A stretch of DNA of 64,000 nucleotides, taken from Brevibacillus reuszeri (GTDB taxonomy: Bacteria > Bacillota > Bacilli > Brevibacillales > Brevibacillaceae). The stretch lies in NCBI RefSeq assembly GCF_002897295.1, contig NZ_BEXF01000021.1, forward strand, positions 46,376 through 110,375, given 5' to 3'. How positions within the stretch are numbered: the stretch's first letter is position 1; every line of letters begins with the position of its first letter. The notes beneath the pieces are model-generated. The model saw only the letters and a program-made list of their open reading frames with translations. It searched no databases and had not been told where the DNA came from. A program made the translations under genes and the position numbers. Positions 41,083 through 49,318 of this stretch are shown in pieces.

Positions 41083-44000
41083 GTGCAGTGGCTGACCCGA
41101 TTATCGTTAAAAAATCCAGCAATGGTGGTAATCCTATCGCTGCTTGTTGCGCTGGGAGGGATCTTTTCCTTTACCGTCATCAATATAGAAAGTGAACCGC
41201 AAGCCCAGCTGGGGATGCTCACGATCTCCACAGCTTACCCGAATGCAGCCTCGGAGGATGTGTTGGAGGACGTCACCAAGCCATTGGAAAAAGTGATTGA
41301 TACGGTCAGCGGGGTAAAGACGTATATTTCCAGCTCAGAGGAAAATCACTCGCTGATCACGGTCTCCATCGAGTCTGCGGCTGACATGGAAAAAGTGGAG
41401 GCCGAGGTGGAAAAAAGCGTCGCCAATGCCAAGCTGCCGAATACAGCAGGCAGGCCCAAGGTAAAGCTCAGCGTGGTAGGCTCTGAGCCCATGTATTTCC
41501 TCGCGATAAGCAATAAAGAGCAGCTGCGTACGGATGATGCCTTTTATCGATTGGTGAAGGACACCATCGTAGAAGACCTGCAAACAATTAGCGGGGTGGA
41601 ATCGGCAGACGTGATCGGACTGGCAACGAGGCTCGTTCGAATCAACCCCCGACAGGATGACCTGCACTACTATGGCATGACCGTATCCGATCTGAGGCAG
41701 GCGATTACTGGACAGCATCTCGCTACTTCAGTCGGGAGTGTCACAGATGCGGGTCAAGATTACATCGCCCGTTTCACCAATGAGTACAAGAGTCTGGATG
41801 AGCTGAGGAAAACGAGAATCCGAATGCCAGCTGCCGAGAATGGCACTCAAGGCTATTTACAGCTCAGTGATTTGGCAGATGTGAATTGGGAGACGGAGCG
41901 CAGCTCGATCAGCAGATTGAATGGAAAGCCGGCAGTTGCTGTGCAAATTGCAAAAACGACTGAGGGAAATATCGTGGAGATCAGTGATACCATCCACGAA
42001 AAGCTGGAAGGCTATCGCGTGAAATATCCGGATTTGAATTTTGAGCTGGTCTCGGACCGCTCTGAATTTGTGAAAAGCTCGATTGGCGGGATGGCAAAAG
42101 AGGGAGCGATGGGGATCGTAATGGCGATTGCGGTCATCTATTTGTTCCTTCGCAACGTGAAAACTACACTCATCGTTGTCGTGTCGATTCCGCTTTGCGT
42201 GCTAGTTAGTGTCATGCTTATGCAGTTTAACGGTATGACAATCAATTTGATGAGCCTGTTTGGGATGACTGTGGCGATCGGGCGAGTCGTTGATGACAGT
42301 ATTGTCGTGATCGAAAATATTTTCCGGCGTCTCCTGACAGAACCGCGCACCCAATCGACGATTATCAAGGCAGTAGGTGAGGTGGGAAGTGCCATTACCT
42401 CCTCGACGCTCACAACAGTAGCAGTCTTTTTGCCGATTGCCTTTGTCAGCGGGATGCTTGGGGACTTTTTCAAGCCGTTCGCTGCGGCAGTTACGTGGTC
42501 GCTCTTGGCATCGCTCATCGTTGCGGTTACCGTTGTTCCGCTGTTAGCGAGTATAACCATGCGACATGAAAAGACGCAGAAACTCCACAAAGGAAACATT
42601 TCCGGGCTGTATACACGTCTGCTACGCGCAGCGCTTGAGAATAAAGGCAAAGTCGCTGTGCTCACAGCTGTTTTGTTTGTCGGAAGCATTGGGCTGGCTG
42701 CCAAGCTGCCGACAGGATTTTTACCCGAGTTAAATATGAATCTTCTCTATATAAAAGTCAGCATGCCAACAGGCACATCCCTTGAAACAACGAGCGCGAC
42801 TGCAAGTGCAGTGGAAGCAGCTGTCTTGCAAGAACCGAAAGTCATGTACATCCAAAGCAAGATAGGCGCAAGTGACGATGCTGCCAAGCGCTCTCATGTA
42901 GCTGACATGACAATCAAGCTAGAGCCGGGTGCTGACGAAAATAAAGTACTATCCCAGCTTCGCGAGCGAGTAAAGCCATTGATCCCGGCTAGTGCACAAG
43001 TCACCTTTAGCAAACCAGCAGCCGGAGGACAGGGAGGCTACCAGCTTGTGCTGTATGGTGCCGACCTGACTACGTTAAAGGAAGCGGCAGCAGCAGTTAA
43101 AGCGCAACTAAAACAAAATCCGTTATTGGCAAATATCAAAGACAATGTATCCGAGACACGCGGGCAGCTATCGATCCAGGTAGATCGTGATCAAGCCCTG
43201 CTACGGGGGCTGACTCCTGAGCAAGTCTCAAAAGAGGTTGGCGCTGCGATCGGCACAACCAACATGAAAAGCCTAAAGCTTAATGGCGAGGAATACGCGC
43301 TAGCTTTTGGTCTCGGTGAAAAGGTAGCACTGGAGCAAGTGCCTGGGGTGTGGGTGAAAACTCCGTCCGGCCAACAGGTACCGCTCAAAGAGATCGCCTC
43401 TCTGCAAAAGGATGAGGTGGCGCCACAGCTATTGCGTAAGGAAGGAAAACCGTACATCCAGATAAACGCTGATATTCTCAGTGCGGATAAAGGCGGGGTA
43501 GCAGCTGAGCAGACCCGTCTTCTACAGCAAATGAAGCTGCCACCGGGTGTTTCCATGAGCGCGGAGGGCATTTCACAAGACTTGCAAAAGGGCTTTACGG
43601 AAATGCTCGCTGCGATGGGAGCCGCGATTTTGCTGGTATTGCTTGTGATGGTTGCTGCCTTTGGCAATCTGTTGTCACCAGCGGCTGTTCTTTTGTCATT
43701 GCCCCTTGCTTCCATTGGAGGCTTGCTTTCACTGTGGCTGGTGGGCGGAGTGCTGGATATGACAGTCATGATTGGCTTTTTGATGCTGATTGGAATTGTG
43801 GTGACAAATGCAATCGTGCTGATCGACAGGGTGCAGCAGCATAGAACGGCAGGCTTACCCGTCCGTGAGGCTCTGGTCGAAGCAGGCAGGACACGCCTTC
43901 GCCCAATCATGATGACTGCTGTAGCTACGATTGCAGCCATGCTGCCCTTGGCACTCGGTTTTTCAGAAGGAAGCCTGTTGTCCAAAGGCTTGTCTGTAGT

Positions 44001-44133
44001 CGTAATTGGCGGGCTGCTTTCCTCCACCTTGATGACACTGATTGTCGTACCAGTTGGCTATGAGAGCCTGCATCATTTCGCTTTCCGCAAGCAAAATCGC
44101 AAGCGACTGCAAAATGCACAGGGGCAGATGTGA
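41083..44133 (+). CDS. RND family efflux transporter permease (SwrC/AcrB-like)
   Basis: A 1016-residue inner-membrane pump of the HAE/RND type with 12 helices and two large external loops. The proton-relay acids of helix 4 are present in GRVVDDSIVVIENIFRRL (about 397), and PTGFLPELN and MIGFLMLIGIVVTNAIVLID are typical. I choose GTG 41083, after AAAGGGGG; an ATG at 41041 is in frame but has no RBS. In Gram-positives such pumps (B. subtilis SwrC) export lipopeptides and drugs. It starts a five-gene operon with its adaptor and a two-component system. Confidence 0.93.
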   Translation: MQWLTRLSLKNPAMVVILSLLVALGGIFSFTVINIESEPQAQLGMLTISTAYPNAASEDVLEDVTKPLEKVIDTVSGVKTYISSSEENHSLITVSIESAADMEKVEAEVEKSVANAKLPNTAGRPKVKLSVVGSEPMYFLAISNKEQLRTDDAFYRLVKDTIVEDLQTISGVESADVIGLATRLVRINPRQDDLHYYGMTVSDLRQAITGQHLATSVGSVTDAGQDYIARFTNEYKSLDELRKTRIRMPAAENGTQGYLQLSDLADVNWETERSSISRLNGKPAVAVQIAKTTEGNIVEISDTIHEKLEGYRVKYPDLNFELVSDRSEFVKSSIGGMAKEGAMGIVMAIAVIYLFLRNVKTTLIVVVSIPLCVLVSVMLMQFNGMTINLMSLFGMTVAIGRVVDDSIVVIENIFRRLLTEPRTQSTIIKAVGEVGSAITSSTLTTVAVFLPIAFVSGMLGDFFKPFAAAVTWSLLASLIVAVTVVPLLASITMRHEKTQKLHKGNISGLYTRLLRAALENKGKVAVLTAVLFVGSIGLAAKLPTGFLPELNMNLLYIKVSMPTGTSLETTSATASAVEAAVLQEPKVMYIQSKIGASDDAAKRSHVADMTIKLEPGADENKVLSQLRERVKPLIPASAQVTFSKPAAGGQGGYQLVLYGADLTTLKEAAAAVKAQLKQNPLLANIKDNVSETRGQLSIQVDRDQALLRGLTPEQVSKEVGAAIGTTNMKSLKLNGEEYALAFGLGEKVALEQVPGVWVKTPSGQQVPLKEIASLQKDEVAPQLLRKEGKPYIQINADILSADKGGVAAEQTRLLQQMKLPPGVSMSAEGISQDLQKGFTEMLAAMGAAILLVLLVMVAAFGNLLSPAAVLLSLPLASIGGLLSLWLVGGVLDMTVMIGFLMLIGIVVTNAIVLIDRVQQHRTAGLPVREALVEAGRTRLRPIMMTAVATIAAMLPLALGFSEGSLLSKGLSVVVIGGLLSSTLMTLIVVPVGYESLHHFAFRKQNRKRLQNAQGQM

Positions 44134-44145
44134 GGAGGGGAAGAG

Positions 44146-45393
44146 ATGAACAAGCGGCGGATGAGTGCAATCGCTGCGAGTCTCATGCTCACAATGGGAC
44201 TCGTGCTGGTGGGTTGCACCGATGAGCAGGAGAAAAAGGAAGAAGCACCACCGGTTTCTGTCAGTATTCCGGTTACAGTCCTGACTGTGAAAGAAGCGAT
44301 GCTGTCCAATGAACGAACGTATATCGGCAGCATCGCAGCAGAGGATACGAGCACAGTGGTTACTCAAGCATCTGGAACGCTCACCAAGCTGTATGTGAAA
44401 AAGGGAGACTCAGTCAAAAAGGGGCAGCTGATTGGAGAAGTAGACAGCACCAAGCAACAGCTAGATGTAGAGGAGCAAGAAAGCAAGCTTGCCTCCGCAA
44501 TCGCAAGACTCGCACAGGCAAAAGCGAGCCAAGACGCAGATACGAAAGAAGTGTCATCAGCGAGAGTCCTCGCCAAGCAAGCGCTGGACAATGCCAAAGA
44601 AAGCTATGACCGTGTGAAAGCTTTGGTAGAGGCAGGGGCATTGCCAGCAGCACAGCTGGGTACGGCGGAGGATGAATGGATACGGGCTCAAAACAGCTAC
44701 CGCACAAGTACACAGTCTGAAGCAAAGGATTTGGCAGGAATTCAGGTTTCGGCTGCGGATGTGGAAGCAGCCAAGCTGGCGGTTGAGAAAGCCAAGCGAG
44801 CACTGGCAGATTCCAAAATAAAGGCTCCGATGGACGGAGTGATTAATCAACTGTCTGTGTCTGTTGGTGATCAGCTTGCAAACCAAGGCGCAGTAGGTGA
44901 AATCGTGTCCCTCGATCATGTAATGGTCACGATTCAGGTAGATGAGGATGCTCTTCCCTCGTTAAAAAAAGGGATGTCCATGCAGCTGTCCATTCCTGCG
45001 CTCGGTACGAAAATCGAGGGGGAGATCACGTTTGTTGGCCTTAGTGCTGCTCGTGACACAAAGCTGTTCCCGGTGGAAATTCGCCTCCCGAATCGGGATC
45101 TAGCCTATCGTCCCGGAATGCGGGCTGATGTGACGGTAACAGGCTCCGAAGAACAAAAAGGAATCGTGCTCCCGATCGAAGCCTTGCTGGAACTGGATGG
45201 GAAGCAGTATGTGTATGTGGTCAAAGGGGATCGCGCCTACAAGCAGGAGATAGAGAAAATAGAGAGCGACACACAGGCGGCTGTCATCGGTCAGGGGCTT
45301 GCTCCCGGAGATCGGATCGTGGTGGAAGGACAATCAGATTTGCAGGACGGCAGTCAAGTGAGCATCAGCGAATACGATAAAAAAGGAGAATGA
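44146..45393 (+). CDS. RND efflux adaptor (membrane fusion protein), lipoprotein
   Basis: A 415-residue adaptor. A lipoprotein signal peptide ends in LVLVGC at about residue 23, so the protein is lipid-anchored outside the membrane. Biotinyl-lipoyl-like halves (SGTLTKLYVKKGDSVKKGQ at about 70-88 and KAPMDGVINQLSVSVGDQL near 225) flank a long coiled coil (about 105-220) rich in Ala, Glu and Lys. Beta-barrel and C-terminal parts follow. It starts 12 bp after the pump gene and should link with it. AGGAGGGG precedes ATG. Confidence 0.92.
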   Translation: MNKRRMSAIAASLMLTMGLVLVGCTDEQEKKEEAPPVSVSIPVTVLTVKEAMLSNERTYIGSIAAEDTSTVVTQASGTLTKLYVKKGDSVKKGQLIGEVDSTKQQLDVEEQESKLASAIARLAQAKASQDADTKEVSSARVLAKQALDNAKESYDRVKALVEAGALPAAQLGTAEDEWIRAQNSYRTSTQSEAKDLAGIQVSAADVEAAKLAVEKAKRALADSKIKAPMDGVINQLSVSVGDQLANQGAVGEIVSLDHVMVTIQVDEDALPSLKKGMSMQLSIPALGTKIEGEITFVGLSAARDTKLFPVEIRLPNRDLAYRPGMRADVTVTGSEEQKGIVLPIEALLELDGKQYVYVVKGDRAYKQEIEKIESDTQAAVIGQGLAPGDRIVVEGQSDLQDGSQVSISEYDKKGE

Positions 45394-45395
45394 TC

Positions 45396-45842
45396 ATGTA
45401 CGCAGGAATGTATTTTACACATATTATCAGTTTGGCTGTTTGGTTTGGGGCGTTAGTCATCGTCATGCTGCTGCTTGGCAGCTACAAGGCTCATACTGAA
45501 CAAGGACAAGTGGCAACAGCCCTGGCGAACAAAACAGTCTGGTCAACACTGCAGGCGGCTGCGTTTGCGGTCCTTCTCTCGGGAGTAGGCATGCTTGTTC
45601 ACGCGGGAATGATCGGACAAAAAAAGCCCCTCTGGCTCAAGCTGATGGAAGAAGGCGGCGGCTTGGTCATTCTCCTGTTTATTATTTTCGTAACCTTGTG
45701 GACAAGAAATTTGCGTAAGGCACTGAAACAAGGAGATGCTACCCGTTATACTCAAATGAGTAAAAGATTTTTCGGCTTGTCGTTGTCTTTCGTCGTAGCG
45801 ATCGCTGCCGTTGTTCTCGTCGTCAGCCTGAGACTGGCGTAA
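45396..45842 (+). CDS. Four-helix integral membrane protein (CopD/DUF2269-like)
   Basis: A 148-residue protein with four hydrophobic helices: GMYFTHIISLAVWFGALVIV (about 4-23), TLQAAAFAVLLSGVGMLV (about 50-67), GGLVILLFIIFVTLW (about 86-100) and SLSFVVAIAAVVLVVSL. The pattern is like the CopD or DUF2269 families of small membrane proteins. Start ATG 45396 follows AAAAGGAG; an ATG two codons upstream overlaps the previous stop. It is placed inside the RND efflux operon, so a role in efflux or in sensing membrane stress is possible but not shown. Confidence 0.7.
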   Translation: MYAGMYFTHIISLAVWFGALVIVMLLLGSYKAHTEQGQVATALANKTVWSTLQAAAFAVLLSGVGMLVHAGMIGQKKPLWLKLMEEGGGLVILLFIIFVTLWTRNLRKALKQGDATRYTQMSKRFFGLSLSFVVAIAAVVLVVSLRLA

Positions 45843-45857
45843 CAAGGAGGAATCCTG

Positions 45858-46538
45858 ATGAAGGTTACTATATTAATCGCGGATGATGATCCACATATAC
45901 GGGAGCTGCTGCGGTTTTACTTAGCCAAAGAGGGCTATCACGTCATAGCCGCGCCTGATGGAGAGCAGGCTGCTTCTCTCCTGGAGAAAGAAGCGATTCA
46001 TCTCGCCATCGTGGACATTATGATGCCTGGAAAAGACGGCTTGGAGCTATGCCGCCAAATAAGAGAAGCATACGATATTCCCGTGATGATGCTCACTGCC
46101 AGGGGCGAGGTGAGAGACAAGGAAAAAGGCTTTCGGGCGGGAACAGATGATTATCTCACCAAGCCATTTGAGCCTACCGAGCTGCTGTACCGGATCAAGG
46201 CGCTGCTTAGGCGCTACCAGATGGTCAGTAAACAAGTCATCGTCATGAATAAAACGGTCATCGACCGACTGAGCCATGTCGTAAAGGTAGGAGACGAGGT
46301 GATTCATCTACCGCTCAAGGAGTTTGAATTGCTTGTACAGTTAGCCAGCTTTCCGGATCGGACGTTTACGAGAGATCAGCTTCTTGAGCTTGTGTGGGGA
46401 GGCAACAATGAAAGCGAAAGTCGGACTATCGACGTCCATATCAAGCGGCTGAGGGAAAAATTCACGGACAAGACGGATGACTTTGTCATTTCCACGGTTC
46501 GTGGCTTGGGTTACAAGCTGGAGGTACGAAGCTCGTGA
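45858..46538 (+). CDS. OmpR-family response regulator
   Basis: A 226-residue DNA-binding response regulator. The receiver has the acidic pocket DDDPH near residue 9, the phosphorylated D53 in VDIMMPGKDG, and the conserved Lys in LTKPFEPTELL near 103. The C-terminal winged helix includes LPLKEFELLVQLAS and SRTIDVHIKRLREKF. Its last four bases overlap the histidine kinase start (GTGA). It probably controls the RND operon in which it lies. Confidence 0.93.
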   Translation: MKVTILIADDDPHIRELLRFYLAKEGYHVIAAPDGEQAASLLEKEAIHLAIVDIMMPGKDGLELCRQIREAYDIPVMMLTARGEVRDKEKGFRAGTDDYLTKPFEPTELLYRIKALLRRYQMVSKQVIVMNKTVIDRLSHVVKVGDEVIHLPLKEFELLVQLASFPDRTFTRDQLLELVWGGNNESESRTIDVHIKRLREKFTDKTDDFVISTVRGLGYKLEVRSS

Positions 46539-47923
46539 AGTCCCTTTATGTACGACTCGTTCTCACATTTATTGCGATCGTCATCATTAGTGGAACGCTC
46601 GGCTTTTTGCTCGCCAACGAGTATTATCAGCGCAATCTGCGAGCGTACAACGAAGAGAAAATTACCCGGATCGGACAGCAAATTGTCGACATGTACGAGC
46701 ACAATGACTCACTTGATTTGTCTGGCTTCATGACACATATCGCCAATTTGAACTTTCAGCTTTATCTCGTGGATGAAAACGGTGTGAAAAGCGAATTTGG
46801 CGCTCCGTTTCGGGAAGAAAAGGTCGAGCCTGAAGTAGTTCAAAAAGTACTTGCCGGTGAGATTTATCGAGGAATCACGGAAGAGCGGCACGGCTTGTTT
46901 GTAACCGGCTTTTTTCAGAACACATTAAAAAACAGTATCGGTTTGCCACTTGAAGCAAATGGAAAAAGGTATGCGCTGTTTGTGCGGCCAAACATCGAGC
47001 AGCAATTTGGTGAGGTGCATATCCTGTTTGCCTTCCTCTTGGCAGCGATGTTTATACTCAGCCTGGTATTGATCCTGATTTTTACCCGTTATCTGGTGAA
47101 GCCGCTCCAGACCTTAACCAAAGCGACGAAAAAGCTGGCGGAGGGTCAGTACGATATTCGGCTGGATATATCCCGGCGTGACGAGATCGGTGATTTGGCG
47201 GCGAATTTCACCCAAATGACGCAGTCGCTCAAGCAGCTGGATGAGATGAGACAGGAGTTCGTCTCCAATGTGTCTCACGAAATCCAATCGCCGCTTACTT
47301 CCATCCAGGGATTTTCGCAGGCGATCAGAAGCGGCGGAGTGACCCGTGAGCAGCAGGAAACGTATTTAGCCATCATTGAGGAGGAGAGTCGACGCCTTTC
47401 TGCTTTGAGCAAGCAATTACTCACGCTTGCCTCGCTGGATAAGGAAACAGGCCAGTACGAGCCGTCCGTCTTTCGTTTGGATGAACAAATCCGTCAGGTC
47501 ATCCTCATGCTGGAGCATCAGTGGCAGCAAAAGAAGCTGTATATCGAGCTAGATCTGCCAGAAGTCACAATCACCTCAGACAAGCATTTGCTAAGCCAGG
47601 TGTGGGTCAACCTGATTTCCAACAGCATCAAATTCACTCCGCCTGCTGGTACGATTACGATCAAGCTCGAAGTGGGAGCACAGCTCGTCGTGACCATTGC
47701 GGACAATGGCATCGGGATATCGGAGGAAGAGTTGAAGCATATTTTTGACCGCTTTTACAAAGGCGACAAGGCTCGCAACCGGGAAGCCACAGGCAGTGGC
47801 TTGGGATTGTCCATCGTCAGGAAAATCGTACAGGTAGCAGGAGGCACCATCGAGATTCAGAGCAAAGAAAAAGTGGGAACGACAATTGCCGTCCGTCTGC
47901 CCAAGAACGAACAAACCCCCTGA
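46535..47923 (+). CDS. Sensor histidine kinase
   Basis: A 462-residue membrane kinase. Two helices (about 8-28 and 165-188) bound an extracytoplasmic sensor of about 135 residues; HAMP follows (about 188-242). The phosphorylated His is H248 in NVSHEIQSPLTSIQGF, a variant of the usual SHELRTP. The ATPase domain has LISNSIKFT (N box), DNGIGISEEE (G1) and GSGLGLSIV (G2). GTG start overlaps the response-regulator stop. With the pump genes in front, it probably senses a substrate of the efflux system. Confidence 0.93.
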   Translation: MKSLYVRLVLTFIAIVIISGTLGFLLANEYYQRNLRAYNEEKITRIGQQIVDMYEHNDSLDLSGFMTHIANLNFQLYLVDENGVKSEFGAPFREEKVEPEVVQKVLAGEIYRGITEERHGLFVTGFFQNTLKNSIGLPLEANGKRYALFVRPNIEQQFGEVHILFAFLLAAMFILSLVLILIFTRYLVKPLQTLTKATKKLAEGQYDIRLDISRRDEIGDLAANFTQMTQSLKQLDEMRQEFVSNVSHEIQSPLTSIQGFSQAIRSGGVTREQQETYLAIIEEESRRLSALSKQLLTLASLDKETGQYEPSVFRLDEQIRQVILMLEHQWQQKKLYIELDLPEVTITSDKHLLSQVWVNLISNSIKFTPPAGTITIKLEVGAQLVVTIADNGIGISEEELKHIFDRFYKGDKARNREATGSGLGLSIVRKIVQVAGGTIEIQSKEKVGTTIAVRLPKNEQTP

Positions 47924-47945
47924 GCAAAATGCTTTCGGGGGTTTG
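47912..47945 (+). terminator. Hairpin over the stop codon of the kinase gene
   Basis: CAAACCCCC (47912-47920) and GGGGGTTTG (47937-47945) are a perfect 9-bp inverted repeat that encloses the TGA stop. It lacks a T-run, so termination is possible but not certain; it marks the end of the operon. Confidence 0.45.
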
Positions 47946-48033
47946 CTGCGTGCGCAGATCTAGGCATAAAAGCAGGCCGGCACCATTAATGTAGGAAAAG
48001 GGATCACATGACAGACGAAAGAGGGACAATGCG

Positions 48034-48720
48034 ATGAGTGCTGGTCTGCAGGATTACGCGTTAATCTTTTTGACAGGACTGCTGGGCGCCCCGCATTGTA
48101 TCGGCATGTGTGGGGGCATCATGTCGGCCATGACTTTTCAGTCCAAGACATCGCTTGCGCAAACAATCTTGGCCTACAATCTTGGCAGGATCTTGACGTA
48201 TATGGGTGTCGGAGCCTTCATGGGTTTTATCGGGTCATTCGTCAATGCAGCAGGAACGATCGTAGGTCTGCAGGGCATCGCAAACATTCTCGGAGGCCTG
48301 TTTATCATTTTGTGGATCGGAAAAAAGGTGGCACTGCCGCTGGACAAATGGAGTCCACTGAAGCTGCCAGCCATTCAACAGTTGCTGGAAAAGCTAAAAA
48401 CGCGACCGGGGGCAGCACCGGTCTTTGTCAGTGGATTACTGCTCGGTTTTTTGCCTTGTGGTCTTACGTATACCATGCATATGAAAGCGGCTGCTTCAGG
48501 AAGTGCCTTGCAAGGTGTATTCACGCTGCTGTTTTTTGGTGTTGGTACACTGCCCGCACTGATCTTTATTGGGATATGCTCCTTTGTGCTGTCGAAAGCG
48601 CTCCGATCAAAGGTCATGCTGATCGGAAATACTCTCGCTCTCGTCATCGGACTCATATCTATCATGCGAGGCATGGTCATCAACGGCTGGATTCCCCATA
48701 TCAATCCATGGCTGTGGTGA
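48034..48720 (+). CDS. Sulfite exporter TauE/SafE-like membrane protein (COG2836 type)
   Basis: A 228-residue protein with about six helices. GAPHCIGMCGGI near residue 19 and LGFLPCGLTYTMHMKA near 140 each bear a membrane Cys pattern typical of the UreH/CcoS-linked group that resembles cytochrome c-biogenesis DsbD/CcdA and is found with copper-handling genes. ATG 48034 with AGAGGGA. It is convergent with a YtkA-like lipoprotein gene, and a Cu ATPase follows, which supports a role in metal or heme-protein assembly rather than sulfite export. Confidence 0.78.
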   Translation: MSAGLQDYALIFLTGLLGAPHCIGMCGGIMSAMTFQSKTSLAQTILAYNLGRILTYMGVGAFMGFIGSFVNAAGTIVGLQGIANILGGLFIILWIGKKVALPLDKWSPLKLPAIQQLLEKLKTRPGAAPVFVSGLLLGFLPCGLTYTMHMKAAASGSALQGVFTLLFFGVGTLPALIFIGICSFVLSKALRSKVMLIGNTLALVIGLISIMRGMVINGWIPHINPWLW

Positions 48721-48730
48721 CGAACAGGGC

Positions 48731-49213
48731 TCAGGGCACAGCTTCAAAGGGGTATGTAGCAGTGGCAGATTTTCCATCTACCTCAAACGTAATCGTAGCC
48801 AGCCACCCTCCTACCATGGTCGGAACGATAGCTGCAACAAACTCCCCGTCCTTTGCTACGACTGCCTCGAAGCTCACGTCCCCATGATCCATGCTGGGCA
48901 TGGTGAGGGTGACAGAGACTTTTGCCTGCTTTAGCTTGTCGAGGTGCTCACTTGGTATACGAATGCGCAGCTGGTTTTCTTTTAAAATCCGGGCGTCTGC
49001 TGGATCAAGCTCAACCTGCAAGGGAATGGACAAATCCTGTATGACCAGAGTAGGGGTTGTGGTCGCAGCGGCTGTAGCTGCCCCATGCTGAGAATGCTCT
49101 TGCTCGTCTTGCGCAGAGCAGGCAAAGAGTAAAAAAACAAGGGACAAAATTGCCAAAGCGTATGCCGATTTCCTCAGAACACTCACCACTTTCTCTCTGA
49201 ATCCAAGCACCAT
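48731..49213 (-). CDS. YtkA-like domain lipoprotein
   Basis: A 160-residue exported protein. A signal peptide of lipoprotein type ends in LVFLLFAC (Cys near residue 32), followed by a Ser/Ala/Thr linker with HSQHG and a beta-sandwich YtkA/FixH-like domain (about 55-158, LTMPSMDHGDVSFEA, PTMVGGWLATITFEVDG). MPSMDHG-like Met-His clusters are typical of copper-related periplasmic proteins. The start is uncertain: ATG 49213 has a poor RBS, and GTG codons about nine residues in are alternatives. Only 10 bp separate its stop from that of the convergent TauE-like gene. Confidence 0.75.
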   Translation of the reverse strand: MVLGFREKVVSVLRKSAYALAILSLVFLLFACSAQDEQEHSQHGAATAAATTTPTLVIQDLSIPLQVELDPADARILKENQLRIRIPSEHLDKLKQAKVSVTLTMPSMDHGDVSFEAVVAKDGEFVAAIVPTMVGGWLATITFEVDGKSATATYPFEAVP

Positions 49214-49318
49214 ATCGTATTCAGGCTTTCAGCATTTCATTCTTCCTCGTCTATAAATTTGCCTGTCCGCATAGTGATTACTAGGGGACATGTTTGGGAG
49301 ATGAAGGGGAGTTAAGCG

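Noticed and set aside
48096..48887. 263-codon open frame in a second plus frame across the TauE/SafE-like gene and beyond
   Set aside because: It overlaps a well-supported membrane protein gene in another frame and the antisense YtkA-like gene, and has no recognisable motif.
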